Shown: positions 1-12,090, counted from the first letter of the stretch. The stretch is DNA of 64,000 nucleotides from Rhizomys pruinosus (GCA_009823505.1 VZQC01013876.1:977132-1041131); one strand, 5' to 3'. Notes: generated by a model not told the origin, from the letters alone. A program made the numbers and translations.

Positions 1-1
1 A

Positions 2-3000
2 TGCTGTCTGCAAGAAACACATCTTACCTTCAAGGACAGGCACCACCTTAAAGTGAAGGGATGGAAAAAAATATTCCAAGCAAATGGTACCAAAAAGAAA
101 GCAGGTGTTGCTATTTTAATATCGGATAAAATAGACTTCAAAGTAAAAGAAATCAGAAGAGACAAAGAAGGCCATTACATTTTCATCAAAGGAACAATCC
201 ACCAAGAAGATTTCACAATTATGAATATATATGCCCCAAATTCTGGTGCACCAAACTTTATAAAGACAATTCTCCAGGACCACAAGTCACAGACTAACCC
301 CAGCACACTCATAGTGGGAGATTTCAATACCCCACTGAGTCCTTTGGATAGGTCAACAGGACAAAAAATAAACAGAGAGACATCTGAACTGAACGATATG
401 ATACACCAAATGGACCTCATAGACCTCTACCGAACATTCCATCCTAATACCAGAGAATACACTTTCTACTCAGCACCCCACGGAACATTCTCCAAAATCG
501 ACCACATCCTGGGACACAGAAGAAACCTCTACAAATACAAAAAGATTGAAATAATTTCATGCATCCTGTCAGACCACAGTGCAATGAAGCTCAACATCAA
601 CACCAGGACAAGCCCTCCTGCCTACAAGAACACATGGAGACTAAACAACACACTCTTGAATAATGAATGGGTCAAGGAAGAGATAAAGAAAGAAATAAAA
701 ACATTCCTGGAACTGAATGACAATGACAATACAACACAACAAAACTTATGGGATACCTTAAAAGCAGTCCTAAGAGGGAAATTTATAGCCCTGGGTGCCT
801 ACATTAGAAAAACAGAAAGAGCACAAGTGAATGATCTAACACTACAGCTAAAAGCACTTGAGAGGCAACAACAGATGAACCCTAAACGCAACAGACAGGA
901 AGAAATAACAAAAATCAGAGCAGAAATCAATGAAATAGAAACAAAGAAAACAATACAAAAAATCAATGAAGCCAAAAGTTGGTTCTTTGAAAGAATAAAC
1001 AAGATAGACAGACCTCTAGCCCAGTTAACAAAAAGAAAGAAGGAACAACTCCAAATCAATACAATCTGTGATGAAAAGGGAAATATCACAACGGACAAGG
1101 AAAAGATCAAGAAAATTATATGGGAATATTACAAGAACCTATATTCTACCAAGTTTGAAAATCTAGAAGAAATGGATGAATATCTGAAATCTTGGGAATC
1201 ACCAAAGCTTGGCCAAGAGGAGACCAGCAGCTTAAACAGACCCATAACATATGAAGAAATAGAGGATGTAGTAAGAAGCCTCCCAACTAAAAAAAGCCCA
1301 GGCCCAGACGGTTTCACAGCAGAATTCTATAAAACATTTCAAAAAGACCTACAACCATTATTTCTGAAACTGTTTAGAAGTATACAATCAGAGGGAATTC
1401 TCCCAAATTCCTTCTATGAAGCCAACATCACTCTATTACCAAAACCAGGCAAAGATCCAACTAAAAAGGAGAATTATAGACCCATCTCCCTCATGAACAC
1501 AGATGCCAAAATTCTAAACAGAATACTGGCAAATCGCATACAGACCCACATCAAGAAGATCATCCATCATGACCAAGTTGGATTCATACCAGAGATGCAG
1601 GGATGGTTCAACATACGAAAATCAATAAACATCATCAAACACATAAACGGAATCAAAGACAAAAACCACACCATCATCTCAATTGATGCTGAAAAAGCCT
1701 TTGACAAAATCCAGCATCCCTTCATGCTTAAAGTCCTAGAAGGAATTGGATTGGAGGGATCATTCCTCAATGTAATCAAAGCCATATACAGGAAACCCAC
1801 AGCCAATATCATCCTAAATGGGGAAATGACGGAAACATTCCCTTTAAAGGTAGGAACTCGGCAAGGCTGCCCCCTATCACCACTCCTCTTCAATATAGTG
1901 CTTGAAACACTTGCTAGAGCAATAAGGCAAGAAAAGGATATTAAAGGAGTACTAATTGGAAAAGAGGAAGTCAAACTATCCCTATTTGCTGATGATATGA
2001 TTGTTTACTTAAGGGATGCAAAAAACTCCACCAGAAAACTCCTAGAAACGATTAACAGCTTCAGCAAAGTGGCAGGATACAAAATTAACCTTAGAAAATC
2101 AATGGCCTTTCTTTACACCAAGAACAAGCAACTGGAGAAAGAATTCAAAGAGACCTTCCCACTCACAATAGCCTCAAAAACAATAAGATACCTAGGAACA
2201 AACCTAACCAAAGACACCAAAGACCTCTACAACAAAAATTTTAAACCCTTAAAGAAAGAAATTGAAGAAGACCTCAGAAGATGGAAAAACCTCCCATGCT
2301 CATGGATTGGGAAAATTAACATTGTAAAAATGTCCATTTTACCAAAACTCTTGTATAGATTTAATGCAATCCCAATCAAAATCCCCAAGAGTTTCTTCAC
2401 AGGCTTGGAAACAAAAGTTCTTAAATTCATTTGGAAAAACAAAAGACCCCGAATAGCTAAATCAATCCTGAGTGAAAAGATCTACACAGGAGGGATCTCT
2501 ATACCAGATTTTAAACTATACTACAGGGCTATAGTCATAAAAACAGCCTGGTACTGGCACAAAAACAGACCTGTTGACCAATGGAACAAAACCGAAGATC
2601 CAAATCTGAGCACATACAATTTCAGCCATCTCATATTTGACAAGGGGGCCAAGAAACCACAATGGAGAAAAGACAGCATCTTCAGCAAGTGGTGTTGGCA
2701 AAACTGGATCACCACTTGTAGAAGAATGAAATTAAACCCCTACCTCTCACCCTGTACAAAAGTCAACTCCAGATGGATTAAAGACCTCAACGTGAAACCC
2801 CAAACTCTGAAGGTGATAGAAGAAAAAGTTGGCAGCAGACTACAAGACATAGGCGTAGGAAAAGACTTCCTAAATCAGACAGCAGCTGCACAAGAATTAA
2901 GGTCGACAATTGACAAATGGGACCTCATCAAACTCAAAAGCTTCTGTACATCAAAAGAAACAATCAAGGAAGTGAAGAGAAATCCCACAGAGTGGGAGGA

Positions 3001-3280
3001 AACCTTCACTGCAGATACATCTGACAAAGCATTGATTTCCAGAATATATAAACTATTCAAAAAGCAAAGAAGAAAGAAAACAAATGACCCACTCAATAGA
3101 TGGAGCAAAGAGCTGAACAGAGACTTCACAAGTGAGGAATTAGAGATGGCTGAGAAACACCTTAAGAAGTGTTCAACATCACTAATAATTAAGGAATTGC
3201 CAATCAAAACCACTTTAAGATATCATCTTACTCCAATAAGACTGGCTAGGATCAAGAAAACAAATGATACCAAGTACTGA
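2..3280 (+). pseudogene. L1 ORF2p endonuclease-reverse transcriptase, late nonsense codon
   Basis: The frame is open from base 2 to the TGA at 3278-3280 (1092 codons). It begins inside the apurinic-type endonuclease: the catalytic Glu of QETH is at 14-16, a [12 protein letters not shown] motif lies near 319-354, and SDH is at 569-577. The reverse-transcriptase palm follows, with [13 protein letters not shown] and FADDMIVY (FADD at 1985-1996). Rodent ORF2p is about 1280 residues. About 40 N-terminal residues are off the edge, and the C-terminal cysteine region is cut off because a conserved Trp codon has become TGA. Endonuclease and RT cores look intact, suggesting a fairly recent copy, but the missing C-terminus probably makes it inactive. 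Confidence 0.93.
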
Positions 3281-3678
3281 AGAGGTTGTGGGGAAAGGTG
3301 AACACTCATCTGCTGCTGGTGGGAATGTAAATTCGTACAGCCACTATGGAAAGCAGTGTGGAGAACCCTTGAAGACTTGGAATGAACTTGCCACCCGATC
3401 CAGCCATACCACTCCTAGGCATGTACCCTCAAGACTCACCCCACTGCAGAGATACATGCACGACCATGTTTATTTCAGCTCTCTTCACAATAGCAAGGAG
3501 CTGGAACCAACCCAAATGCTCCTCAACTGATGAGTGGATAGAGAAAATGTGGTACATCTACACAATGGAGTTCTATGCAGCAGTAAAGACAGATGACATC
3601 ATGAGCTTTGCAGGAAAATGGCTGGAGCTAGAAGACATCATGCTGAGTGAAGTAACACAGTCCCAGAAAAACAAATGA
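3281..3678 (+). pseudogene. Broken C-terminal part of L1 ORF2
   Basis: Sequence homologous to the ORF2p C-terminus continues after the first stop. There is a second in-frame TGA at 3299-3301, and the reading frame shifts near 3380, after which PDPAIPLLGMYPQDS and MWYIYTMEFYAAVK can be read to a TGA at 3676-3678. The Cys-rich segment lies between the two lesions, so no continuous C-terminus can be made. Confidence 0.85.
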
Positions 3679-4042
3679 TGAATGATATCCCTCATCTGTG
3701 GATGCTAGTGCCAATTTCCTAGTTGTAAGTATTTCTTGTGCACGGCCCCTTGATTTTTTGTCCAAAGCAGTTGGGAGTAATGCATGTTGGAAACAATAAC
3801 AACAAGGACAACAACAACAACAACAACAAAAACAACAGAAAAGACTGCATTCAAGGAACTGACTGAAACAGTGAACTTCTGCTCAAAACAATCAACTTCC
3901 ACATGGAGAATATTGAGAAATACTGAGAAAGAGATGAAAAGCATGTTTGGCAGAATGCAAGAGCTCTGGTGGGGTTGGGGGATAGGGTGGGGGACACGGG
4001 TCTAAATTTGATAAAAAATATATAAATAAATAATTAAAAAAA

Positions 4043-4205
4043 GAGAATGCATTGTCTTTGCACTCTCTGCTTCTACTTGTGCCTGCTTGAAGATGTGCAT
4101 GCCCAACTGCCTGCTCTGGCCACCTTTGCCATGATGCCACTTCACCATGATGGACTTGTTTCCCTCTGATACTATAAACCTAAATAAATGGTTTCTCTTA
4201 TAAAA
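4043..4205 (+). repeat. MaLR/ERVL LTR fragment (3' part)
   Basis: The segment has an exon-like LTR pattern (ttctacttgtgcctgcttga, later atgatggact) followed by an AATAAA box near 4180 and a ggtttctctta end, as in rodent MaLR LTRs. The 5' part is missing, perhaps displaced by the L1 to the left. Confidence 0.45.
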
Positions 4206-4522
4206 AAAGGAAGTAAATGGGTGAAAAAATATTATGCTACAGCATTAGTCATAAGAAAGTTGGTGCAGCTATGACTATTTAAACCAAAATGAGATGACTA
4301 CAAGCCTGATGAAATGGCTATTATTTGGGGATATTGTGGAGGAATAAGAACTGTAGCAATCCCTTGATAATAATGCTTAATCATATAACTTCTTTGGAAT
4401 ACAGTTTGCTAGATTCTTAGTCAGTTAAACATAGACCCACCATAAATTATTACGCACTTTCCCCCAGGAGGTATTTATCCAACAGAAATGAAGTATATGT
4501 CTATAAAAAATGAGGACATGTA

Positions 4523-4674
4523 GCCAGGCGTGGTGGTGCACACCTTTAATTTTAGCACTCGGGAGGCAGAGGCAGGCGGATCTTTGTGAGTTCAAGGCCA
4601 GCCTGGTCTACAGAGTGAGTTCCAGGACAGCTGGGGCTACAGGGAGACCCTGTGTTAAAAAGACCAAAAAAGAA
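4523..4674 (+). mobile_element. B1 SINE
   Basis: A full-length 7SL-derived B1 from gccaggcgtggtgg to gagaccctgt plus an A-rich tail. Imperfect target duplications (aatgaggacatg / aatggggacatg) flank it, showing insertion into the old L1 relic. Confidence 0.93.
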
Positions 4675-4719
4675 ATGGGGACATGAATGTTTCCTGCAGC
4701 CTTATTTGTACTAGTCCTA

Positions 4720-5070
4720 TGATGGCTAATCTTCATTGTCAACTTGTCCGGTTTTGGAATCACCTAAGAGACACAGTTCTTATTGTCTGTGAGGGTGTTT
4801 CCAAAGGCTTTTGACTGATGAAGAAAGACCAGTTCTGAATGGGGGTGGTACCATCTCATGGACTTGGGTCCCAGACTAAATAAAGAGGGAACATGGACAC
4901 CAGCTGAACAGCAGCATTCATCGTGGCTTCCTGAACGTAATTGCAAGTCGACCTCATACTCTTGTTGCCATACTTTCCCTGCTATGACTGTGAGACAAAA
5001 TAAATCCACTGTTTCTTAAGTTGATTTCCTTAGTGATTTTGTCACAACACTGAAAAAAGCAATTAGTTCA
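4720..5070 (+). repeat. Solo LTR, ERVL-like
   Basis: Begins tgatggctaatcttc..gtcaacttg, has an AATAAA box near 4999 and ends gcaattagttca, the layout of MLT2/ERVL-type LTRs. It interrupts the old L1 relic, whose sequence resumes at about 5071. Target repeats are not clean. Confidence 0.55.
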
Positions 5071-5430
5071 AGCCTCAAACTGGCAACAACCCCAAAGTCT
5101 ACTAAAGTATTAGAGGATAAAGAAACTGGGGTAAGACCCATATGATGGAGTGATACTTAACATTAAAAAGGGATAAAGCGCTGATATATGGAACACAACG
5201 AATCACATTTATGATAGTTATGCTGGCAGATGTCTCATTGTAAATTCATTTGCAGTGTTAGAAAAGTCATCAATAGTTGCCTGGAGGCCAGGGAAGGATA
5301 GGAAATAAGTATTGTTATGAGCATAAGAAACTTCCAGTTTATAAAGGGGTAAAGGATATATTCCCTAATTTGGATGTGATAATGGAATGATTTATTAGAG
5401 GTAAATTGTAGACTTTAATTATCAAAATGT

Positions 5431-5748
5431 TAATTATTCTTCCAGAAGACTGTTATAACGAGAAAAGGGAAAGCTACACAATCTTCTTTTCCCCTCAAGG
5501 TAACAAAATATGTTATTTGTAGTTTTGAGTGCACCTATTATTAATTGTTAATAAAGTTCTAGAATGTAAATGAACTATATAAATCACAGAGTAAAGAATT
5601 AATGCTTCATTTTGATCTGTTGCATGTTTTCTTCAAATTTTCACAAAATTACTTAAGAGCTACTTAGCATATAAATCCACAGATCTAGACATATGTATTA
5701 TTTTTTCAGAAATATTGATTTTATTTCCTAATTTTACCCTATGATATA
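5431..5748. other. Unique AT-rich intron sequence
   Basis: No open frame, RNA gene or repeat family was recognised here; it is interrupted only by short A/T runs. Confidence 0.6.
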
Positions 5749-5761
5749 ATGTTCTGCTTAT

Positions 5762-5969
5762 CTTTTTTTATGTGTATGAATGTACTGTCTGCATGCAGGT
5801 TTGTGCACCTGTGTCGCGCAATGCTGTGGAGGTCAGAAGAGGGCCTTGGATTCCCCTGGAACTGGGGTTAAAGACGGTTCTCAGCCACCATGTGGATACT
5901 GGGAATCGAACCCGGGTCCTCTGCAAGAGCAGTTGGCACTCTTAACCGCTAAGCCATCTCTCCTGCCCC
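5762..5969 (-). mobile_element. B2 SINE
   Basis: Minus-strand tRNA-derived B2 with its Pol III B box (ggttcgattcc on the sense strand), the short form without the internal duplication. A 13-bp direct repeat, atgttctgcttat, flanks it at 5749-5761 and 5970-5982. Confidence 0.93.
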
Positions 5970-6019
5970 ATGTTCTGCTTATTTTTGCAATGCATAATAG
6001 CATTCTTAGTGCAGTTATT

Positions 6020-6160
6020 TATTTTACACTGTGCACATGTGGAGGACACCTTGTGATAGTTGGCTCTCTCCTTCTATCATTTCAGCCCCAGGGATTGATT
6101 TCAGGTTGTCAGCGTTGGCAGCAGGCACCTTTATCCTCTGAGCCATCTTCCTGGACCAGC
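6020..6160 (-). mobile_element. B3 SINE
   Basis: Older B2-related SINE: tgtgcacatgtggaggacac..ctctgagccatcttcctgg read on the plus strand. It is diverged, with no clear flanking repeat. Confidence 0.7.
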
Positions 6161-6236
6161 ATTTTGACTTAGTTTCGTACATTTAACTCTCTCAGACAAC
6201 CTTTTTAGTATGCCCATCATGTAAACAACAGTGGTT

Positions 6237-6405
6237 AATGCTGGGTGTGGTGGCACATGCCTTTAATTCAAGCACTCTGGAGGCAGAGCAAGGTAGATCT
6301 CTGTGAGTTCCTGGTCAGCCTCTTCTACAAAGCAATTCAAGTCTAGCCTGGGGATATATAGTGAGTCCCTGTCTCAAAAAGATCATCAAAACAAAAACAA
6401 AACAA
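6237..6405 (+). mobile_element. B1 SINE (diverged)
   Basis: gctgggtgtggtggcacatg through gagtccctgtctcaaaaaga with an (AAAAC)n tail. There is a small insertion in the middle (caattcaagtctagcctg) relative to canonical B1. Confidence 0.85.
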
Positions 6406-6860
6406 AACACTCACAGTGTTTAGAGTCAAGAGACATGCCCTCTGTGGGGCTTCTGCCCTCAGGGAGCTGAAACTCAGATGGGGAAGAGAGACCTGAACTG
6501 AATGAGTCAACACATTGCCATAGCTAGAGATTTTCATAAGTACTGTGGAGAAAGAAAACAGGATGCTATCTATGATAATGAAAGGAAATCTGCCTTGGAT
6601 GTGACTTAATTATACATTAACTCCTCAGTTCATTACTTCAAATGATCCCTAGTTATTAAATTTACATACTGGAATTACACTACTCTATTTGGTTTGTTAG
6701 TCCCAAGCTTCAGGCCATATAAAATAAAAGCTACAGATGAATAGGCAAGTTACTCACTTAGCTTATCTGCATCCTTCAGACTTTGGCTTGAAGGCTGTTC
6801 TCTGGGAAGTCTCCCTGATCTTGTGTCCTTACCTTCCAGTCTCACCCCAGAAGGAATGAA

Positions 6861-6864
<4 letters not shown>
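6406..6864. other. Unique intron sequence
   Basis: No coding or RNA feature was recognised; moderately AT-rich. Confidence 0.55.

Positions 6865-6918
<54 letters not shown>
6865..6918. repeat. (CT)n microsatellite
   Basis: About 26 near-perfect CT units; the complementary strand is pure GA. Confidence 0.97.
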
Positions 6919-6919
<1 letters not shown>

Positions 6920-7059
6920 ATTGTATCTTGCAGTACTGCCCTGCATTTTCTTTCAAGGCACTTTTTAAAATCTGTAATGGTAACAAGAAAGATTTTAATA
7001 AATGAATGTCTGCTTTCCCACCAAAGTTTAACCTTTATGATGGCAGAGATGGTTTTTCT

Positions 7060-7323
7060 TTTTCTTTTTTTTTTTTTAAATATATTTTTTTTAAATTTAT
7101 TTCTGTATGTATATCAATGTACTGTCTGCATGCAGGTCTGTGCACCCGTGTCGTGCAACGCCGCGGAGGTCAGAAGAGGGTCTTGGATTCCCCTGGAACT
7201 GGAGTTCTCCTGGAATTGGAGTTTCAGACGGTTCTCAGCCGCCATGTGGGTGCTGGGGATCGAACCCGGGTCCTCTGTAAGAGCGGTCGGCGCTCTTAAC
7301 CGCTAGGCCATCTCTCCAGCCCC
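7060..7323 (-). mobile_element. B2 SINE, long form
   Basis: Full-length, well preserved B2 on the minus strand carrying the internal near-duplication (ggaactggagtt / ggaattggagtt). Flanked by agagatggtttttct on both sides, so the duplication is intact and the copy fairly young. Confidence 0.94.
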
Positions 7324-7558
7324 AGAGATGGTTTTTCTATCATTGTATCCTGATGCACACACTTTGACCAAGAGTAAAGAGCAGAAAAAAGTATTGATGG
7401 GTTCACTGAATGAAGGGCTGTTCTGGGGAACTGGATCACTACATTTGGCTGGTCTTACAGAAAGTGACTCTAGTTTTATATCTGTGATTAATTCAGGCTC
7501 TGGGTTAAGCAGCCTAATTCCTGGGATTGTGGTCTAAGATTCATCTAATCATCCTGCT

Positions 7559-7560
<2 letters not shown>

Positions 7561-7630
<70 letters not shown>

Positions 7631-7766
7631 CCTTTTTGAGACAGGGTCTCCCTGTAGCCCCAGCTGTCCTGGAACTCACTCTGTAGACCAGGCTGGCCTT
7701 GAACTCACAAAGATCCGCCTGCCTCCCAAGTGCTAGGATTAAAGGCTTGCGCCACCATGCCCGGCC
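7561..7766 (-). mobile_element. B1 SINE with TTTA/TTAG repeat tail
   Basis: Minus-strand B1 whose A-tail has become a (TTTA)n-(GTTA)n microsatellite at 7561-7630. Perfect 15-bp target duplication, taatcatcctgcttt, at 7546-7560 and 7767-7781. Confidence 0.95.
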
Positions 7767-8039
7767 TAATCATCCTGCTTTAAATGTTCTCCCTCTCTCT
7801 CTCTCCATTTCCTGAAATGGAAAATTGTACATGCTGGGTAAGACCTCTATTTCTGAGCCACACCTTTAGCTCCTCCTTTGCTTGTGATATATATGATTCT
7901 CTACCCATTAACAAATGTAAGGGTAACCTATTATTTTTTGTTCACAGGTTTAGATTATAAATTAAGAGAATATATTTTCATGTCAACCCTTATCCTTATT
8001 AGCTGGGTAATAGTGTCATTATTTTTGACAGATTCCTCA

Positions 8040-8470
8040 GTAGACTGCTGAGGCTTAAATCCTGGCTGTCTTACTTACCAGTGGCATAATCTTAGATATG
8101 TCACCCAACTTTGGGTCCTTAGTCTGTTCACTTGTAAAGAAAAAATAATTGTTAGACTTGGGGATGGAGAGATGGCTCAGTGGTTAAGGGCACTGGATGC
8201 TCTTTCAGAGGACCTGGGTTCAGTTCCCAGCACTCACATGACAGATAACAACCATGTGTATCTCCAGTTCCATGGGATCCAAACCCATGTTTTGACCTTT
8301 TGGGGCATTGCACAACACAGATGTACTTACATATATGCAGATGATACACTGATACATATAAAATAAAAACAACAAAAATATTTTAGGGGAAAATTGTTAG
8401 ACTTTAAAGCACGAGGACACATGAAGGTGCTCAGAATAGTGAGTGGCATGGAGTGTTTCGCACAAATTTC
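8040..8470 (+). repeat. MIR SINE relic, split by a B2
   Basis: The MIR core pattern is visible: aatcctggctgtcttacttacc, then a 'catctgtaaaat'-like segment, then gctcagaatagtgagtggca after the B2. It predates the rodent SINEs. Confidence 0.6.
8159..8384 (+). mobile_element. B2 SINE
   Basis: ggggatggagagatggctca to an A-rich end, diverged. The flanking repeat aattgttagactt occurs at 8146-8158 and 8392-8404, placing the insertion inside the MIR relic. Confidence 0.9.
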
Positions 8471-9484
8471 AACAATGCATATTACAACCATTTTTCCTCA
8501 AATGTAAAATGTGCAAACACACTGGTCAAATAAATATGACCGTTTGTCAAGGCTGTATTTCTAGTATAATAATCAGTTTCTAATTTATTGTATTTCTCCT
8601 TTGTAATTTATCATTTGTACATTAATAAATTGATGCATTAAGCAATAGAATTGATAGGGTAAGAATCATTTTAAGGACATTGTAGAATGTATGGAAATAA
8701 GCAGTAGTATAAACTACAGTAATTTGAAATTCACTTCGTGCCATTTGTCTTCTAAAATAGCACTTCTGAATTTTGTAAGCTCCTCTTTACCCTCCTAACA
8801 GAGTTGCTTTTAACATGCAGCTATTCATCTGGCCTGAAAAAGGGCTCTTTCTCCTTTCCTCAGGAATGCACAGAGAAGGAGGAGAGGGGGCGGCTTGCTG
8901 GTGGAAATGTGAGAACAGCAGCTCTTTGAAGGCTGGGCATGACGTAGCCTGGGAACTGGGAGCAGCTGCTGGTGGAGTGTTTCACACACAGCAGGACAGT
9001 GGGAACGGGAAAAGCAATGAGGAAAACAACCAGGGCAAACAAATGCCAAAGAAAGGGCTGCTGGGGTCGAAATCCAGGGCAGAGGAGGTCAGACTACAGA
9101 GAGGGGAACACTCAAAGAATAAAGCAGTAAGAAATTGAAGTCAAGGGCAAACATCAGTTGTAGAACAAGAGAAGACATATACCCGGAAATGCATATGAAT
9201 GTGTACATACATATGTATGCATGTATATTTTCTTAGAAAACAAATTTAAAATATCACGATAGTAAATGCACAAGAATACATAAGGCAGAAAGTTTGCTGT
9301 GTAAACAATTTAATAGGGACATATTTACATTGAAATAATAAGAAAACATTTATTACTATAATCAGTAGCTTCAGAATTAGCCAAAACAATTCTTGATTAA
9401 AATAAATTAGAAATTAAGTAGTATGCATAAAGATCAAGTTATTAAGTACTTCAACTAACACTTCATGATTCAGGTTCATATTAT
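8471..9484. other. Unique intron, including a GC-richer stretch
   Basis: Mostly AT-rich. Bases 8860-9140 are more GC-rich and hold a plus-strand open frame of 107 codons (8815-9138), which is Gly/Lys/Glu-rich with no motif I recognise. No splice or promoter context supports it as a gene. Confidence 0.5.
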
Positions 9485-9603
9485 AAACTGCATGAGCTCT
9501 GGTGGGGTGGGGGGGTAGGGAAGGGATAACGGGTCTAGATTTGATTTGTAATGTAATCTTATATAAAATGCACAAAGCTTCAATAAAACATTGGTGAAAA
9601 AAA
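9485..9603 (+). mobile_element. Severely 5'-truncated L1 (3' end only)
   Basis: gagctctggtggggtggggg, a tctagatttgat box and caataaaacattgg followed by an A-rich tail match the L1 3' terminus at 3960-4040. Confidence 0.85.
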
Positions 9604-10580
9604 TAAAATAAAATTTCTGAAAAATAATAGTATGCCTTTTATTTTTTTCAGTCCCAGAAAGATTTCCTTGATTGCTGACGACGTGCTAATTTCCTCTTTG
9701 TCAAACTCCCTACTAGGTCATTTATGTTTGACACTTATAATCCTGCAAGTCCTGAGGCCTTTTTAAAAATAAATCCATAATGCTATTGAAAATTAGGTCT
9801 TCTTTTGGGATAAGAACAGATTTTGAATTTCTGTGCCTTGTTACTTTCAAGATTACCCAAGCAATTTCAGCAAGATTCTTGAAGTTAAAGTACAAGTACC
9901 TGTAAAAACATTGGAAAGCAAATGTTCTTAAGCTTGACCATGCACTTTGACCTCAGGCTGTCACTCTTCTGAACATTTAGATTTATACCCTTCTTCAGTT
10001 CTTTAAAGGGCCTTGTTAGCTTCCTCTTTCTATTTTTTAAATAGAGTGGGGGTCAAGTATAAACGATTGTTCTTTCTTTACTGAAAAGATGTTTTCCTAG
10101 AACTTATTTGTCCTTTTTTTCATGGGTCATTCTGTGCTTAATATCAACAACTCCTTTGGTGACTTTCAAAAACAAACACATCCTTCTTTGTTTGTTCTGT
10201 TCATTCCCTTTACATTCAATATTTTAAAAACTGCCAGTGGGCACACCAAGCTGCCTTCTGTTGTTGCAATCCTTTTAGAAGAGCAAACCCTAATTGGGAA
10301 TATATTAGAGTTATTTTTCATGCATGTTGATGCAATATTTGGGGTGAGGAAATGACTTCCAGTGTTTTTTTATCACTCAAATATTTTTTTATGTTTAGGA
10401 GTTCTTTAACATTCTCAAGTCAATAGAATCTTGACATAAGTGTTAGGTAGCCTCCATAAATTGAAAGTGTCTAGCTGCTAAAAAAATCGGTGTAAAATTA
10501 GTAAAACAAGTACTTTATAAAAATACTAGTACAAGGATAAGGGAATATTATAGCCAAGCTACAGACACTACTTGATGTAA
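9604..10580. other. Unique AT-rich intron sequence
   Basis: No feature was recognised. A 77-codon open frame at 10122-10355 has no motif and is likely chance. Confidence 0.5.
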
Positions 10581-11779
10581 AATCCATTTTTATAGTTTTC
10601 TGGAAACTTCCATGATCCATAACTTGAGAGGGAATTTTCTATCTGTGGTCACAGAGGAACCGTATCACCTGAAAAGCCTGAGAGATATGTAGACTCACAG
10701 GTCTTACTGAAGAGCGATGGAATCTCAGGGGGTGCTTTAATCATTTCTGCAGGAGAGTCTTAGCCCTGCTAGTGAAACAGGCAGTTGGAGGTAGCTTTCG
10801 CTGGGAAGCATTGACTCCTCACTTGGGTCTACATGGTAACTTAAGCCCGACATTTATGCCTTCATTTTCTATCTCTTTCCTTTGCTTTGGTTGAAGACAA
10901 AAATGATCACCATTGTCCTTAACCTTTCCTCTTGAGTCAACTTGGATTCACCAAATAGTAGAACCACACAAGGCAGAACCTTTACCCCATGAGGGTGATT
11001 GCAATGAAGGTGAGGTTGCATACTAGAACAGAAGTAATCATCTTTTTGAGATCCATCTGATCAGTCAATAACTTTTTTTGCTGTTGTTGAATTTATTACA
11101 GGAAATTTGCTGCCAAGTGCTATATGATAGTCCCAATTCATTATTGAGCAGTGACATACGTGAAGTCAAGTTAGACAAAACAACCATTGTTTCTGCAATC
11201 AATGTTTAAAGGGCTTTCCATACCTTCCATGGAAACTGGCCAGGCCAAAGAGGTGGCCCAGCATATCACATTCCTTACCAACAAGCTCAGAGCACCCAAG
11301 TTGACGGCTAATTGCAGACACTCAGGGTAGGCTCAACAGACTGATAATGTATACACAGAGGACATGGCATCGGCCCATCTATCTTATCCCTTCTTTCCCA
11401 TGCTAGTGATGTGAGACTACAGTCACCTATGCATGACCCGTGGAACTTCTGGAAGGGCTACATTGCCAATCTTTCTGATGCCTAATTATTTCAAGAGACT
11501 TTATTATTAAAACTGGCCACAGTATTAAGTGTTTGGCCCATTCTGCCTTTGTATAGGCTATAAATTCTTGCTCAGCAGCTAAGGGGCATATTTTAGCATC
11601 AGGTCTGAAAAGTGACTAAAAAGCCATACAAAAGAAATGTTTAGTTTCCACACGAACACAGATAAGTGTGACTTCTATCTTCTAGCCTTCCATATTGCTA
11701 CACTTGTGTCTCAATAACTTTTTAAAATATTCTTGTATTAAGGATTTCTTCAGACCCCCTTCGAGGACTAGTAATGTGA
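10581..11779 (+). repeat. Possible old ERV internal region
   Basis: Less AT-rich than its flanks and leading directly into an LTR-like segment. No retroviral motif or open frame survives. The call rests on position and general texture only; it may simply be unique intron. Confidence 0.25.
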
Positions 11780-12090
11780 CAATGAAGGCTAGGAGCACAC
11801 CTTGATCAGAATGGCTTACTTATATATATGTTTTGCTCCTTATTTAAACCTAAAAGTCCTGATAGTACATGGAAGATGAACTTGGGGTCACTAGATCCCT
11901 TTATTTGTTTCTCTTCCCAATGGAGTAATACTGAATAAATTTCCTCTCCCTTCTTTTCACCATTGCATGTCTTTATAATTGGTGTCCTGGAGACTGGTGA
12001 CCAAGTCCAAGACTGCTCAGACTGCTGGAGTACATGTTTGTGCCTGACCAAAGCTGTAGTTACACAAGTTTGTAGATCAGTGCTATCCAA
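11780..12090 (+). repeat. Probable class I ERV LTR (3' side)
   Basis: Contains a tight ctgaataaattt polyadenylation box at 11931-11942, then ctcccttcttttcacc and a ggagactggtgacc stretch, the R-U5 layout common in ERV1 LTRs. Boundaries are approximate. Confidence 0.4.

Larger units (their letters stand above)
1..4042 (+). mobile_element. LINE-1, 5' end outside the window
   Basis: The element enters at the left edge inside ORF2 and continues through the ORF2 C-terminus and a 3' UTR to an AATAAA-like, A-rich end near 4040. The 3' UTR holds an (AAC)n run at about 3786-3835 and the G-rich patch typical of rodent L1 3' ends. Whether ORF1 and the promoter are intact cannot be judged. It lies opposite to Dmd transcription. 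Confidence 0.95.
4255..5430 (+). repeat. Ancient mammalian L1 (L1M-type) 3' relic, split
   Basis: Diverged ORF2 end and 3' UTR can be followed in three pieces, before, between and after a B1 and an LTR. Recognisable stretches resemble the segments that read 'gtatttatcc aacagaaatg' and 'gttgcctggaggccaggg' in old L1 families. No intact frame remains. Confidence 0.5.

Noticed and set aside
175..3213. Minus-strand open frames across the left 3 kb
   Set aside because: Antisense shadows of the A-rich L1 ORF2 coding strand with no own motifs.
53..3280. Long plus-strand frame as a cellular gene
   Set aside because: It carries the full set of L1 ORF2 motifs (QETH, SDH, FADD) and an L1 3' UTR, so it is a retrotransposon gene.
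6823..7005. Ser-Leu repeat and Arg-Glu repeat frames
   Set aside because: Direct translation of the (CT)n/(GA)n microsatellite.
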